Assembly (NCBI GenBank): GCA_947062675.1
Contig: CAMSQM010000003.1
Coordinates: 1-64,000, forward strand
Length of the DNA stretch: 64,000 nucleotides
Direction of reading: 5' to 3'
Source of the DNA: an uncultured Roseburia sp.
Lineage (GTDB): Bacteria; Bacillota; Clostridia; Lachnospirales; Lachnospiraceae
Each line of letters opens with the position of its first letter. Position 1 is the stretch's first letter. Positions 17,145 to 25,112 of the stretch are shown in pieces. The position numbers were made by a program, and so were the translations under genes. Below the pieces are notes generated by a model, which saw only the letters and a list, made by a program, of their open reading frames with translations, did no database searches and had not been told where the DNA came from.

Positions 17145-17946
17145 ATGGGGAGACTGGAACAGCAAAGCTGGGATTTGTTATCGGAGACAGTGATGAATAA
17201 TATACCCGGAGACTGTCTGATTGTGCCGCGTTTCATTTTGGGGAAAAGATTGAAATGTAGTCTTTTACGGAGCCGGGGGCTTCGTGCATTTCTGCAGAAA
17301 AACCAGGTGAATGGGTGTTTGTGAGCGGTATTTTTTCTGTCCGGCTCTCCATTGGGGAGAGCGTCTGTATTGCAAATCAGGTATTTGGTTCGATCTGCGG
17401 ATTCGGGATTCCGGATGTTATTGTGAATGACGACATCACGGAGGAAAGTCCGCGAATCTGAGGTACCTGATATGCTTCAGTCGATGAACACAGGACAGGG
17501 GCAATCTCTGTTTTTCTGTGTCTGATCCTGCTGCCGGCACCTGTATCCGGCGCTCTTGTCACGGGTGCCGTGCGGATTTTATCACTCGGAAGGTCTGGTA
17601 TCGGAGGCAGGAGAACTGGCGATGAATACCGGGCTTTCCCGCTATGATACGGAATTCATACGGTGTTGCGGGGGTTGAAATCTGTGTGATTCTGCAGTGT
17701 ATCGGAGCGTGAACAGAGCCTCAGCCGGATACGACTGATCTGCTCTGTTCAGGCGGGGTTCGTCATAAGATCACTGCAGGTGAGACCGGGGCCTGTTTTT
17801 TTCCGGAGTTTTTTCCGGGACCGGATCAGATGAACGAGCGGCGGAGGCATCTGACTGAACTGGCGAAAGAGCGCGGAGAGCGCGATAACATCACGGTATT
17901 TGCGATAAAAGAGGTCGGAGAGACAATGGGAGAAAGATATGGATGA
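17145..17946 (+). pseudogene. Decayed PP2C-like Ser/Thr phosphatase remnant
   Basis: No intact gene fills this 800-base stretch, but pieces look like a broken PP2C-type phosphatase. In the last frame (17731-17946) the translation has DLLCSGGVRHKIT and GERDNITVFAIKE, close to the PP2C patterns LLCSDGVTD and RDNITV; the metal Asp of SDG reads Gly. A piece in another frame from 17682 reads LCDSAVYRS, like GDSRVYR, and stops at 17738. The gap between these motifs is far shorter than in real PP2C, so there are deletions as well as frameshifts. The region 17145-17324 is a 59-codon open stretch that I cannot assign. The final frame ends eight bases into the kinase gene, as a coupled phosphatase gene would. 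Confidence 0.5.
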
Positions 17947-20200
17947 CATGGAAAGAGAGTTTGCCGAGACCTATGAAATTCTCGGAGAGATCGGAAAAGG
18001 AGGCGGGGGTGTTGTCTATAAGGCATATCATAAAAGGCTGCAGAAGGAAGTCGTCTTAAAAAGAATTCACAGTAATCTGAAAAATATCAATACCAGGGCG
18101 GAAACGGACATCCTGAAAAATATGCGGCATGCCTGTCTGCCCACGGTTCTGGATTTTCTGGAAATCGGCGGGAATACCTATACAGTAATGGACTATATCC
18201 GTGGGAAATCATTGAATGAATGTCTGGATGAAAGACAGCAGTTTCCGCAGACAGAGATCATTGACTGGTTCCGGCAGCTGTGCGAGGCGCTGACGCTGCT
18301 CCATTCACAGAACCCGCCGATTATTCACGGGGATATCAAACCTGCCAATATTATGCTGATGCCTTCCGGGAAGATCTGTCTGATTGATTTTAATATCGCT
18401 GGAGTTTTTGAGGGAGATCACGCCACGGTTTCCGGATACACGCCGGGGTACGCGTCGCCGGAACAGATCCGGTGCTGCTGTCAGTGCATCAGAAAAAGCG
18501 GAGAAGCTGTTCCGGCGGGCTGGCAGCAGGGATTCCCTGAGGAGGAGATGCTTTCCGCGGGTATGGAGGCTCCCCCGGTGTCCGGGTCAGGAGATTCAGG
18601 TGTGCAGGAGGATGTGGTTCTTTTACAGGCAGGGGAGAATTGCGGGGAGCTGCGGTGGAATATACAGGGAGACTTTCTGCCGGAGGCGGGCGGGAGGGTT
18701 CCGGCAGAAATGCAGTGTGCGGCTTCGCGGGATGAGAACCGGGAGACGGTGGATGTGCGGACGGATATTTACAGTCTGGGAGCGACGATATATCATCTTC
18801 TGACCGGAGAAAGGCCCGGACTGGCACCGGTGCCGGAGATCCGGGAGCGGATTGCGGATATAAATGAACCTCTGGCGGGGATTGTTATGAAATGCCTGAA
18901 AGAGGATCCCGCGGAGCGCTATCAGAAGGCGGAGGAGTTCTCCCACGCGCTGGGCAATATCTATACTTCCACGAGCGCCTATCAGAGCCTTCTGAAAAAA
19001 CAGAAATTCGCGCGTGCGCTGCTGTGCGCCGGTATCGTCGGGTTTCTTGGGCTGGCTTATGCCGGGAGTCTTAAGATGCGGCAGGAACAGGACTATGCTT
19101 ATCAGGAGCTGGTGAGCCGGGAGAGCGGGGCTGCGGACAGGGAAGACTGGGAAGAAATGGAGGCGTACTGTTCACAGGCGTCCGGTCTGTTTCCGGAGCG
19201 TGCGGAAGCTTATCAGATTAAGGGGGAGGCGCTGTACCAGAGGGGAGAATACGAGGAGGCAGTCCGTTTTCTGACCGGGGCAGCGCTCCCCTATACGGAG
19301 GAAGGGGACGGACGCGCGAATCTGTTTGTACTGGTGGCAAACTGCTATTTTGAGATGGAGGATTACGCACAGGCAAAAACAGCGCTGGAAGAGGCGCTTG
19401 GCTTCGGCGGAACCGAAAACAGCGGAACAGGAAACAGTACGGTGTACCGGGATTATGCCGTGACGCTCGCACGGCTTGGCGATACCGCAAAAGCGACGGA
19501 AATTCTGGGAATCGCGATCCGTCAGGGACTGGGCGATGACGGACTTCACTACACCAGCGGGGAGATTGCCTGCGCGTCCGGAAAATATCAGGATGCCTTG
19601 GAAGAATTTGCAGCCGCAGCCGCTGATTCGGATGACGGATATCTGAAAATGCGTGCATATGTGATGCAGGAAGAGATCATGGCGAAGCTGGAACAGACAC
19701 CGGAACGCTGTGAGGAGAGGATTGCACTGCTGGAGAAGGCACAGGAGGAACTGCCGGTGCAGTATCTGAATGCCATACTCAGACAGCTTGTGCAGGCGTA
19801 TCTTGATTATGCAGATTCGGGCGGTGGAAAGCAGGCATGCCGGGACGCGATCGGAGTGCTGAGGGAGATGGAATCCTATCAGTGGGATACGTACATTATA
19901 CACCAGAATGTGGTGATTCTGTGTCAGAAGCACCAGCTGTTTGAGGAGGCAGAGCAGGAACTGGGGAACATGCTTAAGCTGTACGGGGAGGATTACAGGA
20001 CTTATAAACATCTGGCATTTCTGGAGGTCTCCAGAGAAAACCAGAAAGAAATGGGAGATCGGGATTACACATCGTTCCGTTCCAGGTATGAGCGGGCGCT
20101 GGAGCTTTATGAGGAGCAAAATACACACAATCAGACCGACGCCGATATGGAAACACTCAGGAGACTTTATCTGGAGGCGGAGCAGGGCGGCTGGTTTTAA
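17939..20200 (+). CDS. Membrane Ser/Thr protein kinase with external TPR region
   Basis: This 753-aa protein starts with a eukaryotic-like kinase domain: glycine loop GKGGGGVVYKA (19-29), Lys41 in VVLKRI, HGDIKPAN (130-137, catalytic Asp132) and DFN in place of DFG (150-152). SPEQ (173-176) is followed by about 90 extra residues with CCCQC and several acidic/Gly-rich stretches before VDVRTDIYSLG (271-281). A membrane helix lies at about 359-376 (ALLCAGIVGFLGLAYAG). The rest (about 380-753) is TPR-like repeats predicted outside the cell. No PASTA repeats are present. The phosphatase partner just upstream appears broken. A signal-sensing role through the TPRs is inference. Confidence 0.88.
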   Translation: MDDMEREFAETYEILGEIGKGGGGVVYKAYHKRLQKEVVLKRIHSNLKNINTRAETDILKNMRHACLPTVLDFLEIGGNTYTVMDYIRGKSLNECLDERQQFPQTEIIDWFRQLCEALTLLHSQNPPIIHGDIKPANIMLMPSGKICLIDFNIAGVFEGDHATVSGYTPGYASPEQIRCCCQCIRKSGEAVPAGWQQGFPEEEMLSAGMEAPPVSGSGDSGVQEDVVLLQAGENCGELRWNIQGDFLPEAGGRVPAEMQCAASRDENRETVDVRTDIYSLGATIYHLLTGERPGLAPVPEIRERIADINEPLAGIVMKCLKEDPAERYQKAEEFSHALGNIYTSTSAYQSLLKKQKFARALLCAGIVGFLGLAYAGSLKMRQEQDYAYQELVSRESGAADREDWEEMEAYCSQASGLFPERAEAYQIKGEALYQRGEYEEAVRFLTGAALPYTEEGDGRANLFVLVANCYFEMEDYAQAKTALEEALGFGGTENSGTGNSTVYRDYAVTLARLGDTAKATEILGIAIRQGLGDDGLHYTSGEIACASGKYQDALEEFAAAAADSDDGYLKMRAYVMQEEIMAKLEQTPERCEERIALLEKAQEELPVQYLNAILRQLVQAYLDYADSGGGKQACRDAIGVLREMESYQWDTYIIHQNVVILCQKHQLFEEAEQELGNMLKLYGEDYRTYKHLAFLEVSRENQKEMGDRDYTSFRSRYERALELYEEQNTHNQTDADMETLRRLYLEAEQGGWF

Positions 20201-20214
20201 TAAAGGAGGAAGAG

Positions 20215-20346
20215 ATGTCACTGGGTGTAATGATGTTTTCCGGGGGAATCGCGGGGGCTGCGCTGTGCCTGATTCTGCTTCTGTCTTCCTGGAAACTCTT
20301 TGCGGTTCAACGGAAAAAGCTGCTGGAATTTCTGGAAAAAATGTGA
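20215..20346 (+). CDS. Small single-pass membrane protein (43 aa)
   Basis: This ORF is too short for the track. It starts 14 bases after the kinase stop with a near-perfect AAAGGAGGAAGAG site, and the product is MSLGVMMFSGGIAGAALCLI, then LLLSSWKLFAVQRKKLLEFLEKM. One membrane helix is followed by a basic, probably helical, cytoplasmic tail. It lies between the kinase and the large exported protein, all in one direction. No named family is known to me; a link to the kinase or to export of the next protein is inference from position. Confidence 0.65.
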   Translation: MSLGVMMFSGGIAGAALCLILLLSSWKLFAVQRKKLLEFLEKM

Positions 20347-20362
20347 GTGGGAGAAATGGTCG

Positions 20363-23344
20363 ATGAAAAGCAGATTCGGTGAACTGATGAAAAAGTCAGG
20401 GACGGCAGGAACCCGTAAACTGCTGGTGGCAGTGCTGACAGTGACGTTTGGCGTTGGCAGTATCGGTCTGGCCTACGCGGGCGGCAATACGAACAGCCGG
20501 CTGGAAAGAGAACTTTCCCTGGGAGACAGATACCTGGAAGATATGGACTATGAGCAGGCTATCGCTGCGTACGAGGATGCACTTGCAATTGATGACAAAT
20601 GCGTGGAGGCATATCTGGGATTGTCGGAAACCTATTTGAAGATGGGTGATATCGACAAGGCAATTGATATCCTTCTTCGAGGTATTGAAAAGACGGGTTC
20701 CCAGGAGCTTATGGACAGGCTCAGTGAACTCAGGGACGGGCAGGAGCAGGATGATCCGGAGGAAGAAGCGGCTGAGGAGAAGCCTGAAGGCGGAGCCGGT
20801 GGCGCAGGGGACAGCGGAACAGACGCGGCAGACGCGGATGGCGGAACACCGGAACCGTCGGCGGGTGGCGGAACCCTGGATGAGGATGAAGAATCCGGAG
20901 AGGATCCTGATAAGCCGCAGGAACACCCGAGAAGGCCGGAAAACGGGGAGAGTGATGATGCGGAAACCCCGGATGGAGAGGATAATTCTCAGGATGATGC
21001 CGGAAATGCGGACGGGACCGGGGACGCGGGCAATTCCGGCGATACCGGAAACACGGATGGCTCCGGTGGCGCAGGGGGCAGCGGAAATGCAGATGGTTCC
21101 GGAGGACCGGGAAATACCGGAAGTACAGATCTCCCGCCGGGACGGCTGGAGGCAGAAGATACAGACGGCGGAGAGGATACCGGCAAAACGGATAGTGACA
21201 GATGGCCGGACGGCGGTATCAGCCCGGAAGACCCCAAAGACACGGAAATACCGGAAATACCGGAAACCCCGGAAGATTCCACAAATACAGAAGATTCCGG
21301 CCAGCCGGAAGTTCCGGAAGGAACCGGCCAGCCCGGGGAAACAGATCAGCCCGGAAATACGGAAGAAACGCAGGAACCGGGGAACACGGAAACGCCGGGA
21401 GATACGGTTCAGCCCGGAAATCCGGCCCCTCCGGAATTACCCGGAAATACAGATGGAACGGAGAAACCGGGAAGTACAGAGAATCCGGGCGGAGAGCAGG
21501 GAGAACGGGATTATGGTACGATTATCGGAAGGGTTGCGGCGGCGGCCAGTCCGGAGAATGTAATCAGCGGTGCGGAAATTCAGATCTACACAAGCGGCAA
21601 CAGGGAGCTGAAGGAAGTAGTCACCACGGATGAGGCCGGGAATTACCGGGCGACGCTCCCGGGCGGTGAGTACTACATTGTTGTCAAAAAAGAGGGGTAT
21701 CTGACGCTGATGGATTATCAGGTGACAATCAGAAATGAACAGACTGTTTATATTGAGCTTTATCTGATGGCGGAAGATAACGGAAGCACGGAGAAGACAG
21801 GAAAAGTCAGAGGCAGCATTACAAATGCTGTCACTGGTCAGAACATTCCCGGGGTGGCGCTGACACTCAGGAGCGGCTGGAATCATGTGAGCGGAGGGGA
21901 AACCGTGGCATCGCTGGTCACAGACGGCAACGGATATTATGAGACAGAGCTGCCATATGGAAACTATACGGTGCTGATGGAGAAAAACGGCTATATTTCC
22001 AGCCACTTTAACATTACTGTGACAGCCGGTGGTGTGCTGAACGGGAACGGAACACTCAATCCGTCTGCTGAGGGCACCATTCCTCTGGGAGATATGCGCG
22101 TTATTCTGACATGGGGGGAGACACCCAGGGACCTGGATTCTCATCTCACAGGGCCGACTGTCGATGGGAACGGGCAGTTCCATGTGTATCCTACCACGAA
22201 AACTTATGCTGTCGGAAATCAGGTGATAGCAAATCTGGATGTTGATGATACGAATTCCTTTGGCCCTGAGACGGTTACCGTGTATCAGATGAATACGCAG
22301 GGGATATACAGGTACTATGTACATGATTTCACGAATAAGACAGATGGATCAAACAGACAGATGTCGGATTCGGGAGCTCAGGTCAATGTTTATTTCGGTG
22401 AAGTACTGTATGCGACATTCCATGTACCCGCTAATCAGGCTGGAACGAGATGGCATGTTTTTGATCTGGATGCCGGACGAAAGATTCTGACACCGGTCAA
22501 TGAGATGGCTCACGGCCTGGTGCCTTCCAGCAGCCGGATGATGGAGAAGGGAAAGCGGGGGGAAGCCGTGGAAGATACGGGAGCCGGATTGATTTCAGAA
22601 GAGATGCCGGTCCTTTGGGAGAGTGATCCGCAGGAGCAGCCGCGTGGTGCCGGATTATCCGGAGGCGTGAAAAACAGTGTGCTTCCGGAGCGCAGCGGTG
22701 AAGAAGAGAATAACACAGACGGGCGGCCCCGTGGAGATGACATCCGGGATGAGGTGTGGCAGGAAATAGCTGTGCCGGATCCGGGGAATGAGGAGGGATT
22801 TGTGCCTGAACCGGATGAGGGAGAAGATGCAGGACCGGAAGGCGGGGAGGATTCCATGCCGGAAGACAGAGAGGAGCTGCAGCCGGAAGAACCCGAAGAA
22901 GGCGGAGCAGAGCCGCAGCCGGAAGAATCCGAAGAAGGCGGAGAGGAGCCGCAGCCAGAGCCGGAGGTGACAGAACCGGAAGGCGGAGAGGAGCCGCAGC
23001 CAGAGCCGGAGAAATCCGGAATAGTTGTACCGGAGGAATCGCAGCCAGAGCCGGAGATGGTTGTACCGGAGGAATCGCAGCCTGTGCCGGGGGAGCCGGA
23101 GATGGTTGTACCGGAGGAATCGCTGCCGATGCCGGAGGAGCCGCAGCCTGCGCTGGAAGAGACGGGGCTGGAATCGTGGACGGTGACACAGGCTGCTGAT
23201 CCGGCATGTGTGCCGGAGGCGGAGAGCGCGCAGGCCGGGTCCGGCGGCCGCGAGCCATGGAACAGCGGACAGGATAAAATCCACCGGGAGGATGCCGGAC
23301 TTCCTGAAAAAAAGGTAGAGTGGGAAGAGCTGGTGACAGAGTAA
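20363..23344 (+). CDS. Large exported TPR / low-complexity / YfaP-like surface protein
   Basis: The track start at 20300 runs through the small ORF; ATG 20363 (993 aa) has GGGAGA upstream. Order: membrane or signal segment (19-39), two TPR-like units (about 50-115), a Gly/Asp/Pro/Glu/Thr-rich low-complexity part to about 380, two carboxypeptidase-regulatory-like beta domains (383-470, 481-560; GTIIGRVAAAASPEN and GKVRGSITNAVTGQNI), a YfaP/DUF2135-like domain (579-715; RVILTWGETPRDLDSHL), then a Pro/Glu-rich tail with PEESQPEPE-type repeats. No LPXTG motif is present, so anchoring is probably by the N-terminal helix. It is likely a kinase-linked envelope protein, by position only. Confidence 0.82.
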   Translation: MKSRFGELMKKSGTAGTRKLLVAVLTVTFGVGSIGLAYAGGNTNSRLERELSLGDRYLEDMDYEQAIAAYEDALAIDDKCVEAYLGLSETYLKMGDIDKAIDILLRGIEKTGSQELMDRLSELRDGQEQDDPEEEAAEEKPEGGAGGAGDSGTDAADADGGTPEPSAGGGTLDEDEESGEDPDKPQEHPRRPENGESDDAETPDGEDNSQDDAGNADGTGDAGNSGDTGNTDGSGGAGGSGNADGSGGPGNTGSTDLPPGRLEAEDTDGGEDTGKTDSDRWPDGGISPEDPKDTEIPEIPETPEDSTNTEDSGQPEVPEGTGQPGETDQPGNTEETQEPGNTETPGDTVQPGNPAPPELPGNTDGTEKPGSTENPGGEQGERDYGTIIGRVAAAASPENVISGAEIQIYTSGNRELKEVVTTDEAGNYRATLPGGEYYIVVKKEGYLTLMDYQVTIRNEQTVYIELYLMAEDNGSTEKTGKVRGSITNAVTGQNIPGVALTLRSGWNHVSGGETVASLVTDGNGYYETELPYGNYTVLMEKNGYISSHFNITVTAGGVLNGNGTLNPSAEGTIPLGDMRVILTWGETPRDLDSHLTGPTVDGNGQFHVYPTTKTYAVGNQVIANLDVDDTNSFGPETVTVYQMNTQGIYRYYVHDFTNKTDGSNRQMSDSGAQVNVYFGEVLYATFHVPANQAGTRWHVFDLDAGRKILTPVNEMAHGLVPSSSRMMEKGKRGEAVEDTGAGLISEEMPVLWESDPQEQPRGAGLSGGVKNSVLPERSGEEENNTDGRPRGDDIRDEVWQEIAVPDPGNEEGFVPEPDEGEDAGPEGGEDSMPEDREELQPEEPEEGGAEPQPEESEEGGEEPQPEPEVTEPEGGEEPQPEPEKSGIVVPEESQPEPEMVVPEESQPVPGEPEMVVPEESLPMPEEPQPALEETGLESWTVTQAADPACVPEAESAQAGSGGREPWNSGQDKIHREDAGLPEKKVEWEELVTE

Positions 23345-23395
23345 AAATCAGTCGGAAACAGACAGTTCACTTTTTTAAGAGAAATTTTACAGGGG

Positions 23396-23434
23396 AAATC
23401 ACAGCCGGATACTGAGGCCGGCTGTGATTTTTTT
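23396..23434 (+). terminator. Rho-independent terminator after the surface-protein gene
   Basis: Stem ATCACAGCCGG / CCGGCTGTGAT with a 9-base loop, followed by seven T residues. It ends the kinase operon before the TerF-like gene. Confidence 0.9.
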
Positions 23435-23600
23435 ATTACTTTTTTTCAGAATAAAAATATGTTATAGTTTAACACAGGACGTCTTATGCCCGGAACAATG
23501 GTTTTCTAAGAAAGAAACGGAACAGGCTGCTTTGATGACAGAGTGACGTCATGTGACTGTGAAGTGGCGGGAAGCGCAGACCGGGGAGAGGGGAATAAAG

Positions 23601-23629
23601 TTGACATCCTGTTTACCGGGATATAGTAT
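23601..23629 (+). promoter_or_regulatory. Sigma-A promoter of the TerF-like gene
   Basis: TTGACA, 17-base spacer, TAGTAT. It lies within the N-terminal extension of the track ORF, which supports the later start codon at 23754. Confidence 0.7.
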
Positions 23630-23753
23630 AGAATCTGGAAAAGCAGGAAAGAAAGTGCGGCGTAAGTATGCCGGGGCCGGCTGTGGTATCGGTTATCCCG
23701 GCGACAGTCAGGGGCATTGTGTGGATCAGAAGTCCAGGGAAGGAGTATGTTTT

Positions 23754-25022
23754 ATGAACATTCAGCGTGGTTTCAGGGATAAAATCGAAAAGTATGCCGA
23801 TCCGGACAGGGAGATTACGGTTGAAATGAAAGTGGACGGCGGAGATATCTATGATTTCTGCTGTTTCGGTGTGGATGCGGAGGGAAAGCTTTCGGATGAC
23901 CGCTACATGGTATTTTATAACCAGACCCGGTCGCCGGAAGAGGAGATTGCCTATTCGCCGGCAGGGACCGGGGCATGCTTTGTGTGCCGCCTTAACAGGC
24001 TTCCCGCAGCCATCAGTAAATTGGTATTTACGGTGAGCATAGACGGAAACGGGACGATGGGAAATATTGTTTCCCATATTCTGACAATCAGACAGGATGG
24101 GCAGACTGTCGCGGAAATGTGTCTGACAGGGAATGATTTTCAGGCGGAAAAAGCCATCATTGCCATTGAGATATACAGAAAAGATGTCTGGCGGTTTGCC
24201 GCCGTGGCGGGTGGTTTTAACGGCGGCCTTGGCGATCTTCTCCGGTATTACGGCGGGGAAGAAATCAGCCCTCAGGAGCAGCCTTCCGGGCCGGCGCAGC
24301 CGGAGCCGGAGCCGCAGCCAGAGCCTGTGAAGGTATCGCTGGAAAAGAGGCTTGAGAGAAGTGCGCCGCAGCTGGTTTCCCTGGCAAAACCGCTGGAGAC
24401 TGAGCTAAAAAAGCGCAACCTGATGAATTGTACCGCCCGTGTTGCCCTGGTTCTTGATATCTCCGGCTCCATGTGCGTAAGGTACGGCGATGGGACTGTC
24501 CAGGAAATTGTGAATAAAACGCTGCCTCTTGCAGTACAGTTTGACGATGACGGTGAACTGGATTTCTGGTATTATGGCAGCCGTCCGAAGAGAATGCCTT
24601 CCGTGAATATGAGTAATTACGGGGAGGCGGTTCCCCGCAACTGGAGCGGGCTGATGAATTCTCTCGGGGGTGGAAACAATGAGCCTCTTGTCATGCAGGA
24701 AGTTCTTGCGGAATACCGGAAAAGCAGACTGCCCGTGTATGTATTATTTATCACGGACGGCGGTGTCGGCTCTGAGCGTAAAATAAAAAAGATACTGACG
24801 GAGGCATCGCATGAACCGGTCTTCTGGCAGTTCGTCGGAGTGGGCGGGTCTGGTTATGGCGTGCTTGAGAGGCTTGATAATATGGACGGCCGTTATGTGG
24901 ACAACGCAGATTTCTTTGCGCTGGATGATTTCAGAAGCGTTCGCAGCTCTGAACTCTACAGCCGTCTGCTCGACGAATTTCCACAGTGGCTGGCGGATAT
25001 AAAGCGGAAAGGAATGATTTAA
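23754..25022 (+). CDS. TerF-type protein: TerD domain fused to VWA domain
   Basis: ATG 23754 follows AGGGAAGGAG and a promoter lies inside the longer track ORF, so 422 aa is the likely product. Residues about 1-165 form a TerD-like calcium-binding domain (GVDAEGKLSDDRYMVFYNQ, then RSPEEEIAYS), and a Pro/Glu linker joins a von Willebrand A domain (about 220-422) with VLDISGSM (MIDAS) and LFITDGGVG. This is the layout of TerF of tellurite-resistance loci. No terBCDEA genes are in the window, so it stands alone next to a kinase module. Its role is unknown; stress-linked envelope signalling is inference. Confidence 0.85.
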   Translation: MNIQRGFRDKIEKYADPDREITVEMKVDGGDIYDFCCFGVDAEGKLSDDRYMVFYNQTRSPEEEIAYSPAGTGACFVCRLNRLPAAISKLVFTVSIDGNGTMGNIVSHILTIRQDGQTVAEMCLTGNDFQAEKAIIAIEIYRKDVWRFAAVAGGFNGGLGDLLRYYGGEEISPQEQPSGPAQPEPEPQPEPVKVSLEKRLERSAPQLVSLAKPLETELKKRNLMNCTARVALVLDISGSMCVRYGDGTVQEIVNKTLPLAVQFDDDGELDFWYYGSRPKRMPSVNMSNYGEAVPRNWSGLMNSLGGGNNEPLVMQEVLAEYRKSRLPVYVLFITDGGVGSERKIKKILTEASHEPVFWQFVGVGGSGYGVLERLDNMDGRYVDNADFFALDDFRSVRSSELYSRLLDEFPQWLADIKRKGMI

Positions 25023-25038
25023 ATAATTTGTAAATACA

Positions 25039-25068
25039 TTGTAAAAATACCACGACATGATCTATAAT
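25039..25068 (+). promoter_or_regulatory. Candidate promoter of the phosphate symporter gene
   Basis: TTGTAA, 18-base spacer, TATAAT, 45 bases before the ATG. Confidence 0.6.
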
Positions 25069-25112
25069 GGAAGACAGCACGATACACAAATACATAGGAA
25101 AAGGAAAAAACA

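Noticed and set aside
20900-21500. CRISPR-like regularity in the surface-protein gene
   Set aside because: It is degenerate codon repetition of GNTD/PE-type residues in frame; no spacers or constant repeats.
22510-23370. Long Ser/Gly/Pro-rich ORFs on the minus strand
   Set aside because: Produced by the Pro/Glu repeats of the surface protein on the other strand.
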